A DNA stretch of 64,000 bases from Gordionus sp. m RMFG-2023 (taxonomy: Eukaryota > Nematomorpha > Gordioida > Chordodea > Parachordodidae): the NCBI RefSeq assembly GCF_954871325.1, contig NC_088775.1:58443561-58507560 (forward strand), in the 5' to 3' direction. Made by a program: the position numbers and the translations under genes. The number at the start of each line of letters is the position of its first letter. Positions within the stretch are counted from its first letter, which is position 1. Positions 39,001 through 48,358 of the stretch are shown here, one piece after another. The notes beneath the pieces are model-generated. The model saw only the letters and a program-made list of their open reading frames with translations. It did no database searches and was not told the origin of the DNA.

Positions 39001-40870
39001 AGCTCCAACGTGCCACGGGTAATTTCTACCTACATCCTCTCTTGAATCTTTTCTGTTGTTTCTCTACTGGAATTCCTTTCCCCTATTTTACCCTTAGAAT
39101 TTTTTTTCCATATTTCGCCCCTAGAGATATTCTCTCTTATTTCCATTCTATAATTACTTCCCTTTATTTAGCTCCTTGAATTATTTTCTCTTGTTTCGCT
39201 CCTTAAATTATAGCTCCTTGTTTTGCTCCTAGGATTGTTTTTCATTATTTCGCTCCTTAAATTATCGCTCCTTGTTTCGCCCCTAGAATTGTTTTTCCTT
39301 GGTTCGCTCCTTAGATTATCGCTCCTTGTTTCGCCCCTAGAATTGTTTTTCCTTGGTTCGCTCCTTGTTTCGCACTTAGCTTTGTTTTTCTTTGGTTCAC
39401 TCCTTGTTTCGCACTTAGCTTTGTTTTTCTTTGGTTCGCTCCTTAAATTATCGCTCCTTGAATTATCCCCCCTAATTTCGTTCCTAGTACTATTTTCTCT
39501 TGTTTCCTCATTAAACATGGTCTCAATTCCCGTTAACACATTCTCTCTCAAGGTCATAACGGCATATTCCTCACTAGTTATTGGTACAAATATACCCCAC
39601 CATAAAAATACTCCCTAAAAACTATACCATGGACCAATTCTAGTGATCCAATCTCATCCCAACACCACTTCTATATTCCGATTAATAACCCATAAATCTA
39701 ATATTTCAACCCGTTCCTCCAATGTTGCTACCATCTCAACCCTAATTATTGCTGCGAACTCAACCCCTCATTCTCTATTCTTTTTCCGGGCCAAATACTA
39801 TGAAATCCATTATATCCAATTACCGAAATGGCTGCTCTTGTATCAAACAACATGGGAACCCTTCCCCCTAAATTTATCATCACTCTAGGACAAGCGCCAT
39901 GTACTACCCTCTCTTGTAGCAAATTTACGCACCCCTCCTTATTTGTTTTTAGCTGATAAAACCCCTTCCTTGTCCTTCTTAACCGTTTCGCCCCGACCCG
40001 TACTGCAGTTTTTTCACTATCATATAGTCACAAATTCTCACAGTCCCTCGCCACATGCCCACCCTTTTGGCATCAAAAACAATCTATATTTTTCTCCTCC
40101 AATTCCTTGACATTAACTGCCCGCACCCCTTTCATTCTCTCCCGCTCAATCGTCCTCACATTTAAAGCATTCGAACTCATCCCTCTCTGTGGAAAACCAC
40201 TTTTGTTATTGTAATTGTTCGCATTACATTCCTCCTTATTATGCCCAAACCTACCACAAACCGCACATCTTAATCTCTCTTATTTACCCGGACAATAAGG
40301 GGCTATATGTTCTAACTTTCCACAACCAAAACATTTCGCCTCACGGCAATTCCTGAACATATGACCTAGTTTACCATAATTATAACAATTCATTACTTCT
40401 CTCCCTCGAGACTTAAAATTTGTCTTATTTCCTATCTCCTTCCCCGAGAATTCTCTCTGGGCTCTCTATACCACCTCAACACTTGATTAATATCGAAATT
40501 TTGTTTCCCAGAACCATATGCATTCCTGCTTATATCGCTGTCCGTCCACCCCTTAATTAACTCTTAAACCGGTAACCAAGTTACTTTACCCATCATATCC
40601 TCCTCTCCATTATGTCCCTCAATGGTCAATGTTTGCCCTTTTATTCCTACGCTGTGACTCCTTCTCATTCTCCTGCCCCAAACTAAACTACATATCCATA
40701 TTAATAGTATAACCAGCTCTCCAAATAATTATACTATATCTCACAGTATTTATTTTAAACTTTTCATCCTGGCGTTATAAAAAACTTATGATTAATTTCA
40801 AAATAAAAATCTTGGTTATTTGTAATGAATGTCAATAAGTAAGATATATAAGTAGCGTAAATAAGCCAAT
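36012..40870 (-). pseudogene. Gypsy-3 gag-pol remains
   Basis: Approximate parts on the minus strand: end of capsid and four zinc knuckles between 40560 and 40040 (for example CFGCGKLEHIAPYC and CAVCGRFGHNKEEC); protease-like VMINLGG...ISVIGYNGFH about 39900-39780; a highly charged repeat region 39500-39168 built on RSEPRKNNSRGETRSDNL-like units; a second small repeat on REVMNTKTQ at 38930-38850; reverse transcriptase 38570-37941, interrupted by the MITE; RNase H 36795-36200, with AVDASNKGVGGALL and MDHKSLVHLFEKDN; and the first residues of integrase up to about 36012. Family differs from Gypsy-1 (true knuckles, different gag). Broken in many places. Confidence 0.8.
36839..37932. mobile_element. 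Non-autonomous hAT-like MITE in Gypsy-3
   Basis: Inserted cleanly into the reverse transcriptase region of Gypsy-3. Terminal inverted repeat CATAGGCGTAGCCA at 36839 and its complement ending TGGCTACGCCTATG at 37932, followed inward by a run of G on the left and C on the right. Both outer flanks are CACGAACC (36831-36838 and 37933-37940), an 8-bp target duplication as in hAT elements. The 1.09 kb interior is AT-rich with no coding signal. Confidence 0.88.
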
Positions 40871-40892
40871 GATGCACATATACGATTTGGAG

Positions 40893-41480
40893 TCACTTTA
40901 TCACGCGACACTTTATCACGCGACACTTTATCACGCGACACTTTATCACACGACACTTTATCATGCGACACTTTATCATGCGACAATTTATCACGACGAC
41001 ACTTTATCACGACGACACTTTATCACGACGACACTTTATCACGACGACACTTTATCACGACGACACTTTATCACGACGACACTCATTATCGACGACACTT
41101 TATCACGACGACACTTTATCACGACGACACTTTATCACGACGACACTTTATCACGACGACACTTTATCACGACGACACTTTATCACGACGACACTTTATC
41201 ACGACGACACTTTATCACGACGACACTTTATCACGACGACACTTTATCACGACGACACTTTATCACGACGACACTTTATCACGACGACACTTTATCACGA
41301 CGACACTTTATCACGACGACACTTTATCACGACGACACTTTATCACGACGACACTTTATCACGACGACACTTTATCACGACGACACTTTATCACGACGAC
41401 ACTTTATCACGACGACACTTTATCACGACGACACTTTATCACTCAGTCATTTGATAACGCGACACTTTATCACGCGACTT
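40893..41480 (+). repeat. Left arm of the MULE: 14-16 bp minisatellite
   Basis: About six 15-bp units (ACTTTATCACGCGAC and variants), then about 28 nearly perfect 16-bp units TTTATCACGACGACAC to about 41435, closing with ACTCAGTCATTTGATAACGCGACAC. One unit near 41080 is altered. The mirrored array at 42930-43195 has only about ten 16-bp units, so the arms differ in length through repeat slippage. Confidence 0.93.
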
Positions 41481-41750
41481 TTTATCATGATATACTTTAA
41501 ACTTAATTTTATATATTTGAAAAAATTAAATTTTGATAATATCTCATTTTTTTACTTTTCCGTCTAAATTCCAATATTTAAAAAATTTTAATTAATTTTT
41601 TATGTTAACGCGACACTTTATCATGATATACTTAAAACTTAATTTAATATATTTGAAAAAATAATTAAATTTTGATAATATCTCATTTTTTGACTTTTCC
41701 GTCTAAATTCCAATATTTAAAAAATTTAAATTAATTTTTTTTATTGAGAA
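41461..41750 (+). repeat. Inner left arm of the MULE, two 150-bp copies
   Basis: The stretch from CGCGACACTTTATCA through TATACTT, GATAATATCTCATTTTTT and CCGTCTAAATTCCAATATT occurs twice in tandem, at 41461-41610 and 41611-41750. The complement of its first part is likewise doubled at 42775-42930. Confidence 0.85.
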
Positions 41751-41914
41751 AAACTCATATTTTAATTTACATAAATATAATTTTTTTTAACTTAATTATC
41801 ATCTTATATAGGGAAACAGGAGACAAGCAATAATTTTCTATTTATACTTTTTATTAATAAGTAACTATAAATCAATATATCACGAGTAAAAAATATAAAT
41901 TATTTATAATATAT

Positions 41915-42772
41915 TTAATTGCACCAAATATGGGCAATAGCTTTTAAAAATATTAAAGAATCCGACAATCCGTAATTTGAAACACAAATCTGAATTCGTC
42001 TTTTTATATCTTCATATTTCTTTGATAAGTACGGTGTTGTTCCCATCACGACTTGAAGATATAGAGCTTTATGTTTCTGCATATCTTTTTGTATCCCATC
42101 TAAAAATTTCCATAGTGTTGGATGAGAACATTGGTATAGGGATTGAATTCCATAGTGCCACCCTTCAACACAATTTGTTGTTCGGGCGACACCTTCTAAC
42201 GTGGAATTGTGTTTATTCCATAGTCTTACATTATATAAAGGCGCTGCAAAGTTATTTCGTTGCCCTATAAATATATAAATTTATAATAAAAAAAATATTT
42301 TTTTACTGGGATTTTTACGTCCTCGGATATAGGTCTTCTCAAAGTAGAAAATTAGCTCAGATGAGCCATTCAATTCACCAAATATTTCTGCCAAAGTATC
42401 AAATGAGTTTCCAACATCATCCTCTGGGACATATGCAAGAGCCGATAAACACCTACTATACAATCGAAAATCGTCATTCGACTCATTCATCTCTTTTAAT
42501 CCCAAATCGTTTATTTTTCTATTAACGCTCTGTTTTAGATGAAAGTAACATCCAAGGATATCTGCGAGTGGATACCCAGCTCTAAACGCATTTATCGCTG
42601 CCTGTTCGAAATCCACCAATATTTTCCTCGGATGCGCCCCTGGTAGTAATTGTTTCAGCTCCTATAATAAAATTTAAATTACATCTCTTAAAATATATAA
42701 TATGATTACTTTTATCATCCTTGCATATGTATGCGCCGTTTTATTTGGTAATAAGCAATATATACCAACAGG
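41915..42772 (-). CDS. MULE transposase, C-terminal half, three exons
   Basis: Predicted exons on the minus strand: 42772-42710, 42661-42307 and 42264-41915. They are separated by GT-AG introns of 48 bp (42709-42662) and 42 bp (42306-42265), and both junctions keep the frame. The peptide runs PVGIYCLLPNKTAHTYARMIK, ELKQLLPGAHPRKILVDFEQ, AAINAFRAGYPLADILGCYF, HLKQSVNRKI, later YFEKTYIRGRK, PLYNVRLWNKHNSTLEGV, ARTTNCVEGWHYGIQSLY and CSHPTLWKFLDGIQKD, and ends AIAHIWCN. These are the conserved second half of arthropod-type MULE transposases: the DFE acidic residue, CxFH, and the RTTNxxEGWH block. I see no stop in these exons. The N-terminal half, with the zinc finger and first catalytic Asp, is absent: the coding sequence begins abruptly at the inverted repeat. 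Intron calls rest only on frame and splice signals. Confidence 0.8.
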
Positions 42773-42774
42773 AG

Positions 42775-43201
42775 TATATCATGATGAAAGTCAAAAAATG
42801 AGATATTATCAAAATTTAACTTTTCAAATATATAAGATTAAGTTTTAAGTATATCATGATGAGAGTCAAAAAATGAGATATTATCAAAATTTAACTTTTC
42901 AATTATAATAAATTAAGTTTTAAGTATATCATGATAAAATGTCGCGTGATAAAGTGTCGCGTTATCAAATGACTGAGTGATAAAGTGTCGTCGTGATAAA
43001 GTGTCGTCACGATAAAGTGTCGTCATGATAAAGTGTCGTCATGATAAAGTGTCGTCGTGATAAAGTGTCGTCGTGATAAAGTGTCGTCGTGATAAAGTGT
43101 CGTCGTGATAAAGTGTCGTCGTGATAAAGTGTCGTCGTGATAAAGTGTCGCATGATAAAGTGTCGCATGATAAAGTGTCGTGTGATAAAATGTCGCTAGG
43201 C
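42775..43201 (-). repeat. Right arm of the MULE
   Basis: Complement of the left arm: two 74-bp copies starting TATCATGATGAAAGTC and TATCATGATGAGAGTC, then AATGTCGCGTGATAAAGTG, the complement of ACTCAGTCATTTGATAACG, about ten units GTGATAAAGTGTCGTC, and finally GTGTCGCATGATAAA variants ending ATGTCGCTAGGC. Confidence 0.9.
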
Positions 43202-43239
43202 GCACATATACATGCACACTTAATAGCTTAATATATGAC

Positions 43240-43830
43240 AAAATCCTTGTTCTTGTAACAGATTTATGCTTAACAAAATTTGGGCAGCACTTCCGTGTAA
43301 CTGGCTTATTTACTAAAATTCTGGGTAAATTTCGTCTAATAGATTTATATACGCAAAAATTTGGGCAGCACTCCGTGTAACTGGCTTATTTAATAAAAAT
43401 TTGAGCCAATTTTAGGTTTATATTCGTAAAAATTTGGGCAGCACTTCCGTGTAACTGGCTTATTTACTAAAAATTTTGGTAAATTTGTCTAACAGATTTA
43501 TATATGCATTGGGCAGCACTTCCGTGTAACTTGCTATTTACTAAAATTTTAGGTAAATTTCGTCTAACAGATTTATATATGCAAAAATTTGGGCAGCACT
43601 TCCGTATAACAGGTTTTTACTGGCTAAAATTTGGGCAGCACTTCCGTATAATATGTCCTTTTAACTTAACGCCCAAAAAATGGGTAACTAAACTCTCAAC
43701 TATTGTTTTCTCAATGTAACCGCCCAACAAATGAGCAACTAAACTCTTAACTATCGCTTTCTCAATGTAACCGCCCAACAAATGGGTATCTAAACTCTTA
43801 ACTATCGCTTTCTCAACTTAAAAGGTCGAC
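43240..43830 (+). repeat. Two minisatellites in the Gypsy-3 leader
   Basis: First, five to six copies of an 80-110 bp unit marked by TTGGGCAGCACTTCCGTGTA and CTAACAGATTTATATATGC (43260-43650). Second, three copies of a 58-bp unit marked by CCGCCCAACAAATGGG and CTCTTAACTATCGCTTTCTC (43660-43820). They lie between the MULE and the 5' LTR of Gypsy-3 and probably belong to its untranslated leader. Confidence 0.75.
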
Positions 43831-43846
43831 TGTCTTTGGCCACCAC

Positions 43847-44317
43847 TTTCTAACTTATTATCTATTCTTTTTTTTTCTTTTTCTCTTACTGCACTTTTAA
43901 GCTTAACGCCATTTACAATACTTTCTTATTTTTCAAATTAAATATTTAATTTTTTTTACTTGTAATAATTTTTACTTTCTTTTTTCCTGTTGAACTAAAA
44001 TATAATTTTTTTCTCTTTTGACGAAACCAAAAAAAATAAATTTCAAAAAAAATAGACAACCATAATCAAATGAAGAAGAAAATCTGGAAAAATGACAACT
44101 GTCATTTATTTAGTTTTTTACCTATATATATATCTACTGCAAAATAAATATAAATTGATTAATAATATAATTAATCTAAAAATAGCAATTTTTATATAAA
44201 TCCTTTTTAATAATAATATATTAAAAGAATGACTGCGCAAAAAAAATCAAAAAAAAATTCTACACAAACAAAAATGACTTTGCAATTTTTCATAAAAATG
44301 ACAATTAAAATTTTTGC
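43847..44317 (-). repeat. Gypsy-3 5' LTR
   Basis: About 471 bp, partner of 35531-36003. Bounded on the inner side by the primer-binding-like TGGTGGCC (minus strand) and on the outer side by AATAT and the hAT right end. Confidence 0.75.
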
Positions 44318-44497
44318 AATATACTAATAACTTACACATTCTTTTATAAGCATAAAATCATGAGGCTCGATCAGGTTCAGAGGCAGGGTTCGGTTCAGGT
44401 CTATAAATTTTTAATGGTTTAGGTTCAATTTAGGTCGATATAAAATATCATTTTTTAGAGGGTTAATGGTTCAATTCAGGTTCAGTTTGGAACCCTG

Positions 44498-44505
44498 AAT
44501 TATAA
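44498..44505. repeat. hAT target-site duplication, right copy
   Basis: AATTATAA directly after the terminal CCCTG at 44497, matching 18009-18016. Confidence 0.8.
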
Positions 44506-44988
44506 TAAATATAAATAATAAAAAGACATTTTATATATATAAATTTAATTAGATATTAGTATTAATTTTAATAATGCTATTATCAACATTCCTCTCTCAA
44601 AAAATGTTCCTCCCAATAAAAATTCTTTTTCGACATTAGTTTTCATTGAGCATTGAGTTGTTGACGTTTGTCGTATCGATCAGTCTTTTTATTCGATCCC
44701 TATCATCGTGGTCTTTCGTCATGGTAGTATTTTTTTTTATCTTATTTAATAAATTTATTGTATGTCATCTATGATTGTCATCTTTTATTTTGCTAACTTG
44801 ATCTTGTTTGTTATCTTTGTAAGTTTATCATTTTGCAGAGTTGTCATTATTGTCTATTAAAGTCCCTATCGGATTACTCTTATCGTATCTAGCTCGTAGT
44901 TTTGTTTAAACATTATGATTATTCATCGATATTGTTATCATTGTGGTATGACTAAATACTGCATTGCTAAATTGCATTGTTAAAATAC
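44506..44988. other. Unassigned AT-rich stretch
   Basis: No gene or repeat recognised between the right flank of the hAT and the next palindrome. Confidence 0.5.
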
Positions 44989-47094
44989 ATAGCTAAAAAG
45001 CAATTAATCATAATCAATCAAAATTTAGTTATATAATCTTTTATTTTAAAATAATTTTCAAAATTTTTTTTTAATATACATAAATCAATTTATTATTAAA
45101 TAAAAAATTGAGATTTAATATCATATAGTTTATAATTCTATTTTTACTTAATATTAATGGAAAATAAATATATTTACTAGCTTATTACAACTCAAATTTT
45201 ATTTTTAGATTTTAAAATTTAACAAATAATATCCATAAGAGGGCGTTAAATGCATAAATATGAAAATATCTTAGAAAACCAGGATGATTATTTAGCTCTT
45301 TTTTTATATTTGGGTGTAAATACATGTGGAAAATCTACAAATTAAAAAAAAATGATAGGTTTCTTTCTGATATTTAATTTATGAGTAGTTTAGAATCGCA
45401 AAATAATAGAAAACTTGTATGGCACATATTGCTAGCATTATTGATCAAAATCTCTTCATTTTTAGTTTATACGCGTGCATTTACGTTTTAAGCATTATTC
45501 CAAAAATTATTTTAAAAATATTGTGATCCGATTGCCGAGCTCAAAATCCATCACTTACTAAATATTCGATTGATTAAATTAGCTAGTAATATCAAATTAA
45601 AATGGTTTATTTTTATTTTTAATATATATAAGTACACGTGTAAAACATTATCCCAAAAAATATTTTAAAAACATCGTGATTTGAACGATAACCAATTTGA
45701 AACCGACCCAATGACTAAATACTGCAATGCCGGTGTTATCCATAAAAAATTCTTTATTTTTTGGTTCATACGTGCACATTTACGTGATAAGCATTATTCT
45801 AAAAGATATTTTGAAAATATTATGTTAGACCGAATGTCGAGCTTAAAATCGATCACTTACTAAATATTCGGTTGACCAAATTTATTGGTAATATCAAATG
45901 AAAATGTTCATTTTTGTTTTATATATCTATAAATATGTGTAAAACATCCCAAAAAATATTTTAAAAATATCGTGATTTGACCGATAATCGATTTGATATC
46001 GACCCAATGACTAAATGCTGTATTGCTTGCGATTAAAAATGATGTAAATTCTTTCACTGCCATCTCGAATAAAAATATAATATAATCCTTATTATCTAAT
46101 CAATATTCTTATAAAAGAAAAGCAGATAAAAAATTTCGGCCCCAGCCCAGCTAGAATTTTTATTTTACAAAATATTTTCGCCACGGATTTGATCTATTTT
46201 AAAAAATTAAAATATTATTCCGTCCATATACCCGGGCCCTGGATTGCAGGTCTCTGATTTATATAAAGTTGTATTTTGATTTTGTAATATATATTATTTA
46301 TATTTACTTCAATAATATTGTTGATTGAATCTCTCTAATGTAGTTATTTCATTAACGTGCTCGACAGGATAATTCTGTATAAATCAAAAATAAAGAATTT
46401 TTCATCGATAACGCCAGCAATGCAGTATTTAGTCATTGGGTCAGTTTCAAATCGATTATCGGTCAAATCACGATATTTTAAAAATATTTTTGGGATAATG
46501 TTTACACGTTTATATATATTTAATATAAAAATGATTTTTTTTTAATTTGATATTACTAGCTATCAAATATTTAGTAAGTGGTCGATTTTGAACTTGACAA
46601 TCGGTCACAAAATAATTTTTGGAATAATGCTTAAAACGTAAATGTAAGGGTATAAACCAAAAATGAAGAGATTTTGATCAATTACGCTAGTAATATGTGC
46701 CTTACAAATTTTCTATTATTTTACAATTCTAAACCTACTCATAAATTAAATATCAAAGAAACCTATCTTTTTTTTTAATTTTTATGTTTTCCACATATAT
46801 TTACACCTAAATAAAAAAGCGCTAACCAATAATCATTCTGGTTTCCTAGTATGATACTTACATATTTATGCATTTAACGCCCTCTTATTGTAATATATTT
46901 GTTAAATTTTAAAATCTAAAAATAAAATTTGAGTTGTAATAAACTAGTAAATATATATTTTTTTAATAGAATTATAAATTATTTGATATAAAAAATCGAT
47001 TTTACGTACATTAAAAAATATATTTCTGACAATTATTTTCAAAAAAAGATTATATAATCAAATTTTGATTGATTATGATTTATTGATTTTTAGC
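44989..47094. mobile_element. Second foldback element, 2.1 kb palindrome
   Basis: Left arm 44989-46050 pairs with right arm 46290-47094. Ends AGCTAAAAAGCAATTAATC and, on the complement, AGCTAAAAATCAATAAATC. Further paired landmarks are AAGAGGGCGTTAAATGCA (45237) against GCATTTAACGCCCTCTTA (46870), and ATGACTAAATACTGCAATGC (45711) against a complement at 46420-46440. Part of the left arm is doubled in tandem: two 290-300 bp copies run from GTGCATTTACGTTTTAAGC (45475) and GTGCACATTTACGTGATAAGC (45773). No transposase, superfamily unknown. The central loop (46050-46290) holds a small GC-rich patch around 46130-46250. Confidence 0.8.
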
Positions 47095-47688
47095 TTCAAA
47101 TAAATCAAGCTTCTATATGATCAGGGGGTAGTGAAACTTTCTTCAAATTTTTTAAAAGGGTATAAGGGTAGACATTTAATGGGGTAGGGTAAATTTATTA
47201 AGGGGTTATCAATTAAATTTTTAGATGAAACCGTTCAACATATAAAATTTAAAAATAAATAAAATATATTTTTTTTAAACCGGGCCGGTACTGATAATTT
47301 TTTTAAAACCGGGCCGAGCCTAAATTTTTTTTAAAAAAATCCAGGCTGGGCCGTGCATATGGTGCCTATCCTTTTTATTCAGATTAAAATTCAAATTTAA
47401 ATTTTTTATTTCATCAAAATGACAATAAAAATAACACTGCAACTCTTTTTATTCAAGTTAAAATTCGATTTACAATAATCATTGTCTTTTTTATTACATA
47501 TATCCGAAGAATTTTTAACGACATTATATATACTAAAAATTTTGCTATTATAAATATATGGTTGTTCAATTTTTATATGACTTTTTTTTAAATCATATAG
47601 TCACTGAAATCAACTTATGGACTGAGCACAATTCATATATGACCCATTTCTTCACATCGGAAGCACATTCGAGCACTATCCATGTTAT
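47095..47688. other. Mostly unassigned; GGGCCG-rich patch
   Basis: 47279-47360 carries three GGGCCG words (ACCGGGCCGG, ACCGGGCCGAG, GGCTGGGCCG) in otherwise AT-rich DNA, a pattern often seen next to hAT ends, but no terminal repeat or flank could be fixed. About 47600-47683 is probably the left piece of an older gag remnant continued at 52960. Confidence 0.4.
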
Positions 47689-47957
47689 TGAAGAGAAAAA
47701 CGATTTTTAGGAGAGTATAAAAAATATATTTTATTATCTTTTTTCTTTCTCTTTTTCATAAGGTATATATAACATTTTTACAAATTAAAATTAGAATATA
47801 ATATTAAAAAGGTTAAGTTATAAAATAAAATTATAACTAAAATAAAAATATAATTTGAATAAACAGAATGAATTAAATGAATGTGCGATTTGAACAAACA
47901 GAAAATGAATGTGCGTTACATAAATTAAAACATATTACTAATTCCTATAATATAACA
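47689..47957 (-). repeat. Gypsy-4 3' LTR
   Basis: 269 bp; on the minus strand TGTTATATTATAGG to TTTTTCTCTTCA. Aligns with 52706-52954 except for small length differences in simple-sequence runs. Confidence 0.92.
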
Positions 47958-48358
47958 TTCTCCCTCTTCTAAATAGCCTTCCCATAATTTCATCTAAGAA
48001 GAATGGTTTATCGTTTTGGTTGTCAATGTTGCATCAGTCACATCTTAATCGTTGGCTTGTCCAAATCGTTGGTTTGTTTAAATCGTAAGTTTGATATCCT
48101 TATCGTAAGTTGTCTCCATAAATCATGATTTTGTCATAAAGCTTGCTTGGTAGTACTCAGTTGTTATTATTATCATTTTTCAAAATTGTTATTATCATCA
48201 GTAAGTTGTGATTAATGAGAAATAATAGTTCATCAAATTGGATATAAGAATAAATGAAGAATGATAAATCAATAAGATTGTTATATAATATTTTCAGCGT
48301 TTTCATTTTTTGCGTTTTAGTGTAAGCGTTTTAATATTTTTAATATTTATTTTTAATT

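Larger units (their letters stand above)
40884..43201 (-). mobile_element. MULE with minisatellite inverted repeats
   Basis: 2.3 kb Mutator-like element inserted in the gag side of Gypsy-3. Both outer flanks are GCACATATAC (40874-40883 and 43202-43211), a 9-10 bp target duplication as expected for MULEs. The long inverted repeats are tandem arrays: the left arm is built of CACTTTATCACGCGA-type, then CACGACGACACTTTAT units; the right arm has the complement, in mirrored order. Inside each array follows a second inverted layer with TATCATGATATACTT, itself present twice on each arm. The interior holds the C-terminal half of a MULE transposase on the minus strand. With its N-terminal half missing the copy is non-autonomous. 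Confidence 0.9.
35531..44317 (-). mobile_element. Gypsy-3: Ty3/Gypsy LTR element fossil, carries inserts
   Basis: Minus-strand LTR element inserted 5' of the hAT gene. Direct repeats 35531-36003 and 43847-44317 act as LTRs; both outer flanks are AATAT (35526-35530 and 44318-44322). On the minus strand the 5' copy is followed directly by TGGTGGCC (43845-43838), a primer-binding-like site resembling that of Gypsy-1. Parts in order: leader with tandem repeats (43837-43212), gag with zinc knuckles, protease, charged repeats, reverse transcriptase, RNase H, start of integrase. The LTR ends are not the usual TG/CA, so the boundary may be off by a few bases. Broken at many points, with an internal loss; the two LTRs are still close, so it is moderately old. 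It hosts the MITE and the MULE. Confidence 0.75.
18017..44497 (-). mobile_element. hAT DNA transposon, split by nested insertions
   Basis: Left end CAGGGATCCAAACCGAA at 18017; the right end, read on the minus strand from 44497, is CAGGGTTCCAAACTGAA, giving 15 matches over the first 17 positions. Both are flanked directly by the same 8 bp, AATTATAA (18009-18016 and 44498-44505), the target-duplication length typical of hAT. Subterminal GGTTCAGGTT-type motifs occur at both ends (18040-18120 and 44370-44490). Between the ends, three minus-strand transposase pieces lie in the right order and orientation: N-terminal at 35403-34670, middle at 32230-31843, C-terminal at 18886-18129. The other 24 kb is younger inserts. 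Removing them leaves about 2.4 kb, a normal size for a hAT. The element is dead: the frame is broken several times and the region that would carry the conserved CAAHTLQL-like block was not found. Confidence 0.85.

Noticed and set aside
40869-41567. A 232-codon frame and an overlapping 163-codon frame
   Set aside because: The frames only translate the 16-bp units of the MULE arm; 48 bp (three units) is a multiple of three, so all frames stay open.
46120-46250. Small hAT-like MITE in the palindrome loop
   Set aside because: GGCCCCAGCCCAGC and CCCGGGCCCTGG look like hAT-type ends, but they do not pair convincingly and no 8-bp flank was found.
45681-46545. Frames of about 60 codons in the second palindrome
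   Set aside because: Both are mirror images within the inverted arms and show no domain.
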